Source: Erythroxylum novogranatense
Taxonomy: Eukaryota; Streptophyta; Magnoliopsida; Malpighiales; Erythroxylaceae
DNA length: 64,000 nucleotides
Direction: 5' to 3'
Assembly (NCBI GenBank): GCA_029891385.1
Contig: CM057227.1
Location: 94,822,818-94,886,817 of the forward strand
Part shown: positions 46,511 through 58,783 of the stretch, piece by piece
Position numbering within the stretch: position 1 is the stretch's first letter
Layout of the letters: every line of letters begins with the position of its first letter
Position numbers and translations under genes: made by a program
The notes under the pieces: generated by a model
What the model was told of the DNA's origin: nothing
What the model saw: only the letters and a program-made list of their open reading frames with translations
Database searches by the model: none

Positions 46511-48009
46511 TCTGTCAATTCGATCTTACGATCGATCCTTGGAAACCGGTGAAATATAACAAATTTCAAGATTGCGGTATAGGTTGCAATCCTCGGGTCG
46601 TCTCACTTAATTGGAACCAAGTAAAAAAGGTCTAAGCTAGCCTAAATGTCAAAATTTTCAATCAAAGTTGATAAAATGGGGGTTTGGTATTTTGGTCAAA
46701 ACTGATTAAGTAATCAAAATTGGACAAAAAGTATAAAGAATATTTTTGGAATTTTGGAAATAATGCAATTAACAAAAATCAGATAGAAATCAAATTGATA
46801 AAATCCTCTTGAAAATGGGCGTAGGCTATCACGGTCCAAAAATGATTTTTAGGGATAAAATCCACTAAGTTTCAAAAGATCAACACTAAAGGACTCTTTA
46901 GGTCCAAAGATTTAACTAATGAACTCCATCATTTAAATCCTTGTTAAAAACCTTAGTGTGAAAATGGACAAGTAAATGCAATCGGTCAATTGGATAAAAA
47001 CACGACAATCTTAATCAAACACAACTAGGCGATGAAGACAAGAATGCAATATCCAACGACCTATATGAAACTTCATATATTAAGCATCAAACATTCTACA
47101 AATCACTTTGTCCAAATCCCAACATAGTGTTCAGCACACGGTTAAACTATAACAATGCTAATCTAGCTATACAGATGCAACCTCTAACTCAGAGTCTACA
47201 AAAGTATAACTAAACTTCAGACACTATATGATTACTCCCCTTTGAAACTTCTGTGAACTCAAGCCATTGCTACATCTTCAAGAGGAAATGTGGCTTAGCT
47301 ACGCATGGCTCTGGTCTGTCCCTCAACTACTGGAGATTGAGCAATACTCATGTTGGCAGAAGATACTGACGGTGGCGATTTTGATGGCGATAGTTGACGA
47401 TGATGAAAACGTGAAGATGATAGTGGAGTAAGGTTTCGTCTCTCTACTGCCTCCAGATATCTTTTTCAGTGTATGCGTATTCCAAGTCTCCCAACATCCG
47501 AAGTCTGTTTTGACCTAAAAATAGCAAGGTTTTTATATGGTAGGTGCAGGTCGGGCCAGAGCAGTGAGACAAACTTTTCATTAAAGGTCGGATATCCGCT
47601 CGTACGTCGCGACGTTTAAATGAAAATTTGTCACGACGTGTAGAATTGCCTGCTCGTCGCGTTGTGTGGATTATCATACGTCGTGACGTGTGGAAGTGAA
47701 GTGCTCGTCGCGACGTATAGATTGATATTCGTCGCGACGTGTGGATTGACCTCATGACTGTTGACTTTCTGACGTGTTGACTCCTTTTGCTCCTGCAATA
47801 AAATAATAACAGTTTGCAGTATCAATTGTCCTCATGAAAATTATAGAAAAATTAGTATCAAATCATGAAAATTTACTAGCAAATTGTGAATTGAAGGAGA
47901 TCGGTATGAGGAACCAATTTAAGCACAAAAAATCATCAATTAGGAGTCAACTAATGCATAAGCAGCAATGAAAAGGTATCCAATTTATAATATAAACTTG
48001 GCTCAATCA
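46511..48009 (-). repeat. 5' LTR of element D, outer end deleted
   Basis: The LTR starts inside the normal sequence at TCTGTCAATTCG. Compared with B (30520-30648), about 129 bases are missing: the leader, the tRNA-Asp primer site and the first ten LTR bases. The palindrome array is at 47604-47740 with a perfect 12-mer at 47604-47615. Confidence 0.85.
47604..47740. repeat. Palindrome array in the 5' LTR of D
   Basis: The first unit is the perfect ACGTCGCGACGT. Later units include GTCACGACGTG, CGTCGCGTTGTG, ACGTCGTGACGTG and two CGTCGCGACGT copies near 47706 and 47730. Confidence 0.85.
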
Positions 48010-48014
48010 CGCCT

Positions 48015-48305
48015 TTCACCCAATCTAGATATTCAATCAAATGCATATGAAACTCACCTTTCCAATTGTTACTTTGTTGTGACCGAGTGTCTGAACTGTC
48101 CTATATAGGGCTCATTAAGGGTTAAACGCGTCTTAGGGATAGGAGAGCCCTCTGGGTGTGCACTACTTTCCTTCGAGCTCGAGGCTCTTTTTCACTCGTT
48201 GAGCTTAAAGCTCTGATCGGTGGCGACTCTGGTCACAACAGCCCTTATATTTTATACACTTATGCCATGCAATACATCAGTCATGCCTACTCATTTTCAC
48301 ACGTC
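48015..48305. repeat. LTR H segment, diverged copy of 57715-57970
   Basis: TTGTGACCGAGTGTCTGAAC near 48079 matches TTGTGACCGAGCGCCTAAAC near 57814. CTCGAGGCTC and GGTGGCGACTCTGGTCACAA also have counterparts there. Non-coding. Confidence 0.6.
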
Positions 48306-48310
48306 ATCGG

Positions 48311-49959
48311 TGTAGGAAAAACCCGGGGTGTTCATCACATGAACACAGTGCGGAATTTAAAATTTTAAAACCCGGGACATTCCCGAAAGCCAGGATCCAA
48401 GTGTATGTACAAACAATCAAACCATAACGACCAAAGGAGACCGTCTCTAATGGTATCCACGCAGAGGTCGGAAAACCTAACCGGGACAAACTCTTTTGAC
48501 CCGGGAATAGCTAGACTAAAGAAAAGAGTGCTAGCTCTTACCTTAGCCTTGGAGAGCAAGTGATTCAATGATGGAGGAAGAGATGAAAGATGAAGCTTGA
48601 AGATGATGAAGAGCTTGATGGAGAAAGAAGCTTTGAAAACAATTTTCCTTTCTTCTTTCTTCAACCCACGAAGAACACTTCCATAAGCCTTAGGTTTTTA
48701 ATTCAAAACCTACTCTTATTCTTCATACACGAGCATCATCATCTCACCTTTTTTTATTTTGTCATTTTGCCATTTAATGACTTTAATGACTAAGCTTAAT
48801 GGAAGCTTCTCCATTCATCCTCTCCTCCATCCACGTGACACACATATAATCCAATTGCTCTCCAGATATCGGATCTCTGTCCGAAACTATTTTACAGATT
48901 CTCCGAGTCACTCTTATGCGTGTGACCCATTAGGTTCCCGGTTATGTTGGCCACTTAGATTAACACTTAATCTGAGCAAGTCATGAGCGGTATCTAGCAA
49001 CACATCATGACCCCCAATTGACCGGAAAGTAATTGGTTTGACTAATGAAACCATATCATTTAACCCTTCCATAGACAATTACTGTGCAATTCGTCCTTTC
49101 ACCATGCTATACCCCACTTGGTTTGAGTATGGGCAATGTGTCAACTCTTACTAGACTGATCAGATCAAATCTAGTCCAAGTGTAATCAGTTCTCGTCCTA
49201 GGACTCATTACTTTATATGTCCATGAAGACCCTCTTCATGACATATGTATGCTCCGGCGCCAGAGACTTCAAAGTAATGATCCTGATAAGAGGCCATGGG
49301 TATCTCTTATGCTATCTCAGAAGTGGTGAATCCTATATTGGCTACTCAATTACCTTCGAATACCTCAAGCTGTACCCAATCACCACCCTATGAGCGACCT
49401 CTGAAAGGCAACAAGGAATGGAGTCAAAGTACAGAATTAGTACCCAAGATATCCTTGAGTACCTCAAGTCTAAGGATACTTGTACCATTGCTATGATGAG
49501 ATTATCACTGACATTTGTATAGAACATCCATGTGATGATCTCATGGCAGGTCATCCAATGTACTTACTACCACTAGTAAGCATCCACATGTCAAATCTAA
49601 ATATCTCAATATTTACAGTTTTCTGAGATCCACTGCTTGATCCAATCAAGGAGTTTGACATGTGCTAGTCTATCCGGATTAACGATGTCCAGTCTCGTTA
49701 ATCCTATGACTAGGGATAATTTAGATACCGACATAATTGCACATGATAGGAATCTCAGTAGTATGATCGCATCATAATTTCCTTCATGCTATGTCATATA
49801 TCAGGGACTTCATTAATTTGATTAAAGATCATTATCAATTCATAATAAAATGAACATCAAATAAATGAAATATGCCTTGCTTTATTTATTCATAAAGTAT
49901 GTACATGACTATGAACAAAATGCGCTAAAGGGGATTGCCTTTAGGGCATTACTCTAACA
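48311..49959 (-). repeat. 3' LTR of element J
   Basis: It begins TGTAGGAAAAACCCGGGG and ends TTACTCTAACA on the plus strand, 1649 bp. It is about 190 bp shorter than its partner because one GC-rich segment is missing near 48852. Confidence 0.9.
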
Positions 49960-49973
49960 ATCTCCCACTTGAC
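49960..49973 (-). other. Polypurine tract of element J
   Basis: Coding strand GTCAAGTGGGAGAT, directly before the 3' LTR start TGTTAGAG. This is the standard plant copia arrangement. Confidence 0.85.
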
Positions 49974-52900
49974 CTAAAGCCAATCGCCTTGGTATCTAAT
50001 ACCATAAGCGAGTACATGAGAATCAAAATTCTTCTGTGGCAATGGCTTTGTCAATGGATCAAGACTAATTCTCGCTCTGGGAATTTTCTCTTCAGACATC
50101 ACCGCCGCAATGATCTCCCGAATCAAATGGTATCGGTGAGTACGTGTTTGGATCACCGATGAGACCTTGGTTCCTTTGCTGCAAGAATAGCTCCATTGTT
50201 GTCACAATACAACCGTATGGGTCCATCACACTAGGAACCACACCAAGTTCAAGAATGAACTTCGATCCAAACGGCTTCTTTTATTGCGTCGATGCGGCAA
50301 TGTACTCGCCTCGATCGTTGAATCGTGATCGTCTCTGTTTGGAACTCTTCCAACCGATCGCTCCGCCGTTTAGTGTGAAAACGTAACTGATTGGGACTCG
50401 AGTCGCCCTTATCGATTGAAAATCGCATCAGATGTTCGCCACTGGAGATTTCCATCTCCAAATATCAAGAAAACATCCTTAGTTCTTCGCAAGTACTTCA
50501 GATATTCTTCGACACCACCCAAAGGACCCTCACCAGATCCGATTGGTATCTCGCTAGTAACACTTAGAGCATATGATACATCGGGTCTCGTACATAACAT
50601 TGCGTATATAATAGATCCAACTGCAGACGATACGGATCATATTCATACGCATCCTCTCGTCCTGTGTCCGAGGACACATAGACTTCGAGAGTGTTATCCC
50701 ATGAAAAATGGGAAGAAACCCTCTCTTGGATTGCTCCATGCTAAACCTCTTTAGCACCTTGTCTATGTACGTTGACCGTGAAAGACCAAGCAACCTCTTC
50801 GATCTATCTCTATAAATCTTTATCCTGTGGATATAAGTTGCTTCTCAAGGTCTTTCATGGCAAATTGTTTGACAACCAAATTTTTTACCGACGAAGATTG
50901 AGACATCGCTTCCTAGTAACAATATGTCATCTACATATAACACAAGGAATACGATTGCAGTTCCATTAACCTTCTTGTACACACAGTGTTCATCCGGATT
51001 TTGTGAGAAACCAAACTCTTTGATTGTCTCATCAAAACGGATATTCCAACTCCTGGATGCTTGCTTCAATCCATAAATGGATTTACGAAGCTTGCATACC
51101 TTTTCGCCATCAATGAAAATGAAGCCCTCGAGTTGTGTCATGTACACATCCTCACCGATTTCCATTCAGAAAGTCGTCTTCACATCCATTTGTCATATCT
51201 CATAATCATAATGAGCGGCAATGGCTAGGAGTATCCTAATGGATTTAAGCATTGCTACTGGACTGAAGGTCTCGTCATAGTCAATTCCTTGTCTTTAACG
51301 AAAACCTTTAGCCACAAGCCTTGCTTTATAGGTAATCACATTACCATCTATGTCGGTTTTCTTCTTGAAAACCCATTTGTACCCTATAGGTTTTATCCCT
51401 TCAGGTGCATCAACCAAAGTCCATACTTGGTTTTCATACATGGAATCCATTTCAGATTTCATGGCACGAAGCCATTTTTCAGACTCTGAACTCTTCAGAA
51501 CCTCTTCAGAGGTGGTAGGCTCATCATCCTCTATGAGCAATACGTCATTCTGTTCACTTACGAGAAATCCATATCTCTCGGAAACAGAGCGTATCCTACT
51601 TGACTTACGAATTTCGTGTGAAGTAGAAGGTTGAACTGTTACCTCATCTATATGAGTTACGATTTGAGTTGAGCGATTGATCTGCGTCGTCTGAGCATCT
51701 TGAACTTCTTCAAGTTCAATTTTGCTCCCACCGTCCTCTTTAAAAGAAACTCTTCTCTAAAAGGCAGTAATGCCTGAAACAAACACCTTTTGTTCCTCAA
51801 AGAAGGTAGAATTGATATCCCTTGTTTCGTTAGGATATCCTATTTAACAAACACTTGTCGATTTTGCTTCAAGCTTATCATTGCGTCCGCTTTACATAAG
51901 GTGACAACCCCATACTTTCAAATGAGAAAGATAATGTTTCTTGTTAGTCCACATCTCATATGGAGTAACATCAATCGACTTTGATGGAACTCGCTTAACA
52001 AGTAAACAGTTGTCTCAAGTGCATACCCCAAAAGGATTTTGGCAATTGTGCAAAGCCCATCATAGATCGAACCATGTCCAACAAGGTTCGATTTCTCCTT
52101 CGCCACACCATTATCTTTGTGGTGTGTAAGGAGGAGTCCATCGAGATAAAATCCCATTATCTCGAGATAATCCAAAACTTTTGGTCTAAGTATTCACCAC
52201 CACGATCGGATCGTAATGTTTTAATACTTTTCCCAAGTTGGTTTTCTACTTCATTTCAATTGTTTGAACTTTTCAAACGCTTCAGATTTGTATCTCATCG
52301 ATCTGAGATACCCATATCGAGAATAATCATCGATAAAGGTAATGAAGTAACAACAACCATTTCGGCATGGATGGACATCGCACCACATACATCCGAATGT
52401 ATTAGATCTAATAATCCAATGCTCGCTCACCCTTTCCTTAAAAGGTAACTTAGTCATCTTACCTAATAAACAAGATTCACATGTGTCATAAGATTCATAA
52501 TCGAATGACCCTAAACTTCCACTCTTGTGGAGCTTAGCGATCGTCTCTCATTTATATGGCCAAGGCGACAATGCCATAAGTAAGTTGATTTTAAATTATC
52601 TCTTTATGTCTTTTAGCGTCATTGATATTCATAACCGGATGTGACATATCTAATATGTAAATTCCTTTGCATAATGTACCAGTACCATAAAGCATTCCAT
52701 TTGAGCTAATAGAACAACCATTGTTACTAAAAGACAAATGGAAACCAAATTTATTTAAACAAGAAAGCAGATAATATTTTCTTTGTTAACACGGTACAAA
52801 ATAATAATCATCCAAGTTAAGTACAAGCCCACTAGGAGTGTCAAAACATAAGTCCCTACGGCTAATGCAAAGAACCCTTGCTCCATTGCCAACACGCAGT

Positions 52901-53099
52901 CCATTTCTCCTTTATGAGCCGCCATCGTCCCCGAGGCCCTCGCATATCATTGCATATGTGTGAGTCACAACCGTATCTAATACCCATATGTTATGATCGA
53001 AACAGATTAACCTCAATGACAAACATACCGAAGAAGTCGAGGCATCGATGCCTTCTTCGCTTCGATTCTTCCAGATAGACTTTGCGATTCGCCTCCAAT
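49974..53099 (-). pseudogene. Element J pol: protease, integrase, reverse transcriptase, RNase H
   Basis: Minus strand, in order. A protease remnant 'WVLDTVVTH' lies near 52975 (the usual DTG is DTV). A GAG-pre-integrase 'LWHCRLGHINERR' is near 52560. Integrase core 'YFITFIDDYSRYGYL' is near 52340. Polymerase has 'NQVWTLVDAPEGIKPIGYKW' (51435), 'CKLRKSIYGLKQASRSWN' (51100) and the catalytic 'LYVDDILLLG' (50940). RNase H-side blocks are 'MLCTRPDVSYALSVTS' (50600) and 'ADPLTKPLPQK'-like near 50060. The frame ends at 49974, next to the polypurine tract. Frame changes occur at least every 300-500 bases. Confidence 0.84.
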
Positions 53100-53845
53100 G
53101 ACCAGCCTTACCGCAATGGAAGCAGTACCTTTTGGTGCGATCTCTTTGGTCTTCTTCTTGCCTTTCGCTGCACTTCCTTTTGGCTTCGAGTCTTTTTTCT
53201 TCTTCGCTTCCTTTTCGAAGCAGAGGAAGAAGAACCCACCAATAAGAACGCCATATCTTGCTTGACAAATTTGTTCATTGTCTTGAGCATATTGATCATT
53301 TCGGGAATTGTGGTGGATATTTGGTTCATCCGATAGTTCAACACAAACTGTGAATAACTATCTGACAAGCCAACAAGAATTAAGTCTATACTTAACTCAC
53401 AATCCATCACAAAACCTAAGACGGCCAACCTCTCAATATAGCCATTCATCTTCAATGCATATTGCACTGCAGATGAACCAGGAGTCATCTTTGTTGTAAA
53501 GAGCAACCTTGAGGTCTCGAACCGCTCGGACCGAGCTTGCTCATCAAACAACTCTAAGATGAAACACAATCGTGAGCATCCATTGACTCACGCCGCTCTG
53601 CGGCTCAAGTGACATTGATGCAAGCATAATGCAGGTAGCTATGTCACTGTCTTTTAGATGCTTACGATATGCCTTCTGATCATCATCAGAAGCTCCTTCA
53701 CAAGTGGATCCGAAGCGGAAAATCAAGGATATATCCTAGATCCTCGATCCGAGAACAATTCTCGATTTCGCAGCCAATCAAGAAAATTTGGTCCGATTAA
53801 TTTGTTTGAGTCCATTAGAGTGCGAAGATTCACACCGGTCGACAT
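53100..53845 (-). pseudogene. Element J gag
   Basis: The likely start is the ATG at 53845, giving 'MDSNKLIGPNFLDWLRN' shortly after. Frameshifts lie at about 53770 and 53580. The block 'LFTTKMTPGSSAVQYALKMN' (53500) and 'LVGLSDSYSQFVLNYRMN' (53380) match copia Gag (UBN2/gag_2). A Lys/Arg-rich linker leads to the knuckle 'CFHCGKAGHW' near 53125, whose last Cys is replaced. Forms the particle in an active relative. Confidence 0.82.
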
Positions 53846-55830
53846 CTTCAACCAACCTAAACATAGAGAGAAAGAAAGTTAGAATAGAATTAAATGTATG
53901 ACCATAAGGACTTAAATGACATACATATGGCTCCCACTAGTTTCAATGTAATCCATAACCCTCATCATGAATCCAAGAAACAAAATGGCACATTGACCTA
54001 GTGGGTCGATATCCCACATTACTAAGAATGACCTGGGTTTGCCCAACAAGCCACTTTAGGTCAATCGGTAGGTATCGGACATACCAATTGCATCTCAAAT
54101 GCAACTATCGCCCAGTGCTATCAACAGTTGATGTATGCACATACATTGGTTTATCAACACTTGATGCGTGTACATCTGATGTACACTACCCAATTTCGCC
54201 TCGTCCACGCTGACCTCGAGTTTGCCCAACAAATCAACGCTTCTAGGAAAACCGACCCATTAATCCGAAAATCTCATTTTCATGGTTCGAACATATCCAG
54301 TATATAGGCGAGCTTGAGTTTGCCCAACAACTCAACCCTATAAGAACTCGGTTCTTACCATATTAATGGAAGGCGTTAGTTTTCATATTTAAATTGAGGA
54401 TTTAGGTCTCATCTTTCTAATCTCATCCAAGAATCATAGTCACCATGACTATATGGTGCGATTTAGGACATGGCATCAATCACATTGAATCTATACCAAA
54501 ATCACCCATCATCCCGCCTTTGCATGTTATAAGTCGACTTGTATATGTATAAGTCGAGTTATAGTTCTGTATAAGTCGACTTATGCATGTGTAAGTCGAC
54601 TTGTGCATCTGTCTTGTGAACAAGTCGACTTGTATCATCGTGTGCAAGTCGACTTATTAATCTCTGATTTACCAAACAAGTCGAGTTATGAACATATAAG
54701 TCGATTTGTTCATCATGCATTTGGAATTGCTATCTAATCGCTAATTCTCAATCCAAGCATTCCCAATTCACAACACCAATATAACAAGTATATAAACCTT
54801 TATATTAATGTGCTAATGAAACATTTTCATCAAATCACGCATGCCTTATAGTCAAACTATATAGGAAAACTTGAAACCGATTAATCCACCATTAATCACT
54901 AGATTTCCACATAATTCAAGGACACCAAATAATCATACTAAATAGCTCTAGATAGTCTACACATTATCAAGATTACTCCGGCACTTGTCACAAAAATTGC
55001 GACGGCCAAAATAACCAAGATAACGAAATAAGCTAACGAGACGCTAAAGTGACCTATACGACATCCAAAAATTATTGGAAACCTAAATTCAAGAATCTCA
55101 ACTTGGCATGCATGCCACATCAATATAACACATTTTTAATCACTATAAAAATGATTCAAGGAATTGGAAATGAGAAATACACAACCAATCATTCCAAACA
55201 AAATAGACCCAGCAACTTTCTCAAAACTGCTAAGTTGTGCCTTTTGATCAAAATGATCATTGAAACAATTTCAATAAATGCTGAGAAAATTACAGAGGTT
55301 AAAACATGTTCCCAACATGATCCATGAATTTTTCCAGGATTTATTTCCCACAAAAACTCATTGAACCTCAGCAATCTAGCCAAACCAGAATCTGTGTTCT
55401 ACAACACAGACATTCCCATCAGCACACAAGAAATTCGGAAATAAATAGTAAATCACCTTGAAAACAATTTTCCATCCACAGAGACATTCACAAACATCTT
55501 AGGGACATGTCGGTGAAAACGAATCCGAAAATTGTTTTTTCTAGAATTTATTCTCGAATTTACAAGCATACCTATTTCAGAAACGTTCAACAAGACAGCA
55601 TCCGAAACTTGAGGGAATTAAATAGCAAAACCATATCAAAAGACATCGATAAATTTTTTCCTTTTATAGAAACATTCAGAAACATCTTATGAGCAATTCT
55701 ATGGAAGAAAATTTCGAAAACCCTAAGTCTATACTGATTTCGAAATTCACAGAAGCAACATGCTACACAGCTCAATTCACAAAGGAACTCCGACCTAGTT
55801 ATCATTTCGACTGAATATACAGCACAAGCG
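53846..55830 (-). other. Long non-coding leader of element J
   Basis: About 2 kb between the primer site and the gag ATG, much longer than usual for copia. It contains the AAGTCGACTT array and several repeats of the phrase GAGTTTGCCCAACAA(C/A)TCAA (near 54210 and 54310; a GGTTTGCCCAACAAG variant lies near 54034). No long open frame. Confidence 0.7.
54531..54707. repeat. AAGTCGACTT palindrome array in the leader of J
   Basis: Eight units start at 54531, 54551, 54573, 54593, 54622, 54646, 54678 and 54698. Five are the perfect palindrome AAGTCGACTT; the others are AAGTCGAGTT (twice) and AAGTCGATTT. Spacing is 20-32 bases, most often 20-24. Spacers share TGTATATGTAT/TGCATGTGT-like wording. Confidence 0.92.
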
Positions 55831-55842
55831 GCTCTGATACCA
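55831..55842 (-). other. tRNA-iMet primer binding site of J
   Basis: The minus strand reads TGGTATCAGAGC, the exact canonical plant copia primer site, one base from the 5' LTR end. Confidence 0.92.
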
Positions 55843-55843
55843 C

Positions 55844-57682
55844 TGTAGGAAAAACCCGGGGTGTTCATCACATGAACACAGTGCGGAATTTAAAATTTTA
55901 AGTCCCGGGACATTCCTGAAAGCCAGGATCCAAGTGTATGTACAAACAATCAAACCATAACGACCAAAGGAGACCGTCTCTAACGGTATCCACGCAGAGG
56001 TCGGAAAACCTAACCGGGACAAACTCTTTTGACCCGGGAATAGCTAGACTAAAGAAAAGAGTGCTAGCTCTTACCTTAGCCTTGGAGAACAAGTGATTCA
56101 ATGATGGAGGAAGAGATGAAAGATGAAGCTTGAAGATGATGAAGAGCTTGATGGAGAAAGAAGCTTTGAAAACAATTTTCCTTTCTTCTTTCTTCAACCC
56201 ACGAAGAACACTTCCATAAGCCTTAGGTTTTTAATTCAAAACCTACTCTTATTCTTCATACACGAGCATCATCATCTCACCTTTTTTTATTTTGTCATTT
56301 TGCCATTTAATGACTTTAATGACTAAGCTTAATGGAAGCTTCTCCATTCATCCTCTCCTCCATCCACGTGACACACATATATATATATTAATTATTTATT
56401 TATTTAATTAATTAATTATATATATATATGTATATATATTACTGAAGCGGTCCAGTCACACTGGGGTCGGTCCTACCGGCCTACCCGGGCCCCGCCGGCA
56501 AAAAATCGCCGGAGACCCTTTTCAGCAATGTCAATGTCGCGATCACATCGGGACATATCTCGATCTCATCGGGATCCATTTAATCCAATTGCTCTCCAGA
56601 TATTGGATCTCTGTCTGAAACTATTTTACAGATTCTCCGAGTCACTCTTATGCGTGTGACCCATTAGGTTCTTGTTATGTTGGCCACTTAGATTAACACT
56701 TAATCGAGCAAGTCATGAGCGGTATCTAGCAACACATCACGACCCCAATCGACCGGAAAGTAATTGGTTTGACTAATGAAACCATATCACGAACCCTTCC
56801 ATAGACAATTCTGTGCAATTCGCCCTTTCACCATGCTATACCCCACTTGGTTTGAGTATGGGCAATGTGTCAACTCTTACTAGACCGATCGATCAAATCT
56901 AGTCCAAGTGTAATCGGTTCGCCCTAGACTCATTACTTTATATGTCCATGAAGACCCTCTTCATGACATATGTATGCTCGGCGCCAGAGACTTCAAAGTA
57001 ATGATCCCGATAAGAGGCCATGGGTATCTCTTCGCTATCTCGTAAGTGGTGAATCCTATATTGGCTACTCAATTACCTTCGAATACCTCAAGTCGCACTC
57101 CAATCACCACCCTATGAGCGACCTCTCGAAAGGCAACAAGGAATGGAGTCAAAGTCAGAATTAGTACCCAAGATATCCTTGAGTACCTAAAGTCTAAGGA
57201 TACTTGTACCATTGCTATGATGAGATTATCACCGACATTTGTATAGAACATCCATGTGATGATCTCATGGCAGTCATCCAATGTACTTACTACCACTAGT
57301 AAGCATCCACATGTCAAATCTAAATATCTCAATATTTACAGTTTTCTGAGATCCACTGCTTGATCCAATCAAGGAGTTTGACATGTGCTAGTCTATCCGG
57401 ATTAACGATGTCCAGTCTCATTAATCCTATGACTAGGGATAATTTAGATACTGACATAATTGCACATGATAGGAATCTCAGTAGTATGATCGCATCATAA
57501 TTTCCTTCATGCTATGTCATATATCAGGGACTTCATTAATTTGATTAAAGATCATTATCAATTCATAATAAAATGAACATCAAATAAATGAAATATGCCT
57601 TGCTTTATTTATTCATAAAGTCTGTATATGACTATGAACAAAATGCGCTAAAGGGGATTGCCTTTAGGGCACTACTCTAACA
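55844..57682 (-). repeat. 5' LTR of element J
   Basis: 1839 bp, ending GGCACTACTCTAACA. It is collinear with the left LTR except for an extra segment of about 200 bp (56382-56581). That segment is an AT dinucleotide run followed by a GC-rich tract with CCTACCCGGGCCCCGCCGGC. Confidence 0.9.
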
Positions 57683-57687
57683 ATCGG

Positions 57688-58783
57688 ACCGTAATCCGGC
57701 ATCAGAATCCATTTATTTCACATAAGCATAAGGCATTTTGCCTTTCACTCTATCAAATATATGTAAGCAGATGCATATGAAATGCTCATGTGACACTTTC
57801 TAATTTATTATAGTGTTGTGACCGAGCGCCTAAACTGTCCCAATATGGGCACATTAATCACTGAGTTCGAGGCTCTAAATCACTGTAGGGCTCATGGCCC
57901 GAGTACAATCGTTGAGATTTTAGCTCTCGGTGGCTGCTCCAGTCACAAATGTCATTATCTGCTTATGCATTCATGAATGAAATTAATCACATTATTATGC
58001 ACGTATGCATATCCATTTACACATTCGACAATCACATATATACACATAATTCATCCAGTTTACACTCTACAATATCACAATCACACATTCAGTAGCAAGT
58101 AGTTCACAGATTCAACTCAAATGTCATAGACAGATAACACTTCTATGTCATCGCTTCCCAATATGTCGGACCTTCTGTCCGAAACCCATAATCAAAACAC
58201 AATCACAATCACCCGCCATTATTCACCACAGTAGACATATAGTAATTGAGAGAAGCATCTAGGTTACTCACAGTAAGTTCCAAATTAGCACCGGATTCCA
58301 AATTCTGGAAATGCCGTATGTGCGGACATTTAGCCTGCACAACTCATTTATGCAAGACACACTTACGTCACAAGTTGTACAAATATAAGTTTTAAATAAT
58401 GCACATGACTAAAACAAAATATGTATCATGTGCGTTCATGACAATCCCGGTAATATTCCATAATTCACATCACCAAAATGTGCCCCTACGTCTTAGGAAC
58501 CCATAGACACTAAAATCAATCAATTCGGATCTCTATAGGTCCGAAAATTTCCAAAACAATTAAGCATATGCGGAGAACTAACCAAGTCATAGTCTTTTAA
58601 TCAATCCTCTCCCTTTGATTCAATTAATCAATTGCAATTAAATCTCAAATTTTCACAAATCCACATGGAGAGGTAAATAATTGTCTTATGACTCCGACAC
58701 CTCGAGAATCAAGTCAATCGGAGGTCGGACGGACAAGTTATAAGCAAAAGAGTAGAGGGAGGTCAGTTCAGAAAAATACATGT
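57688..58783. other. LTR H, middle part
   Basis: Non-coding. At 57715-57970 it holds the second copy of the segment found at 48015-48305, so H carries an internal duplication. Further on there are ACATTC/TCACA-rich stretches. No gene. Confidence 0.5.

Larger units (their letters stand above)
37474..48009 (-). mobile_element. Element D: Athila-type retrotransposon nested in H
   Basis: This is the same family as B, on the minus strand, about 10.5 kb. The left (3') LTR is 37474-38997 and the right (5') LTR 46511-48009. The flanks CACCT (37469-37473) and CGCCT (48010-48014) differ by one base. The uninterrupted paralogue of the target near 57746 reads GCCTTTCAC, which confirms that the flanks join there. 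D keeps RNase H and the full integrase that B has lost. It lacks the primer site and the outer ten bases of the 5' LTR, and gag and pol contain frameshifts. No env-like frame. Confidence 0.9.
48311..57682 (-). mobile_element. Element J: Ty1/copia retrotransposon nested in H
   Basis: Two LTRs (48311-49959 and 55844-57682) with TG...CA ends. ATCGG is duplicated at 48306-48310 and 57683-57687. On the minus strand the initiator-Met primer site follows the right-hand 5' LTR, and the polypurine tract precedes the left-hand 3' LTR. Gag, protease, integrase, reverse transcriptase and RNase H come in copia order. The leader between primer site and gag is about 2 kb and holds a palindrome array. Many frameshifts make it inactive. 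Confidence 0.92.
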
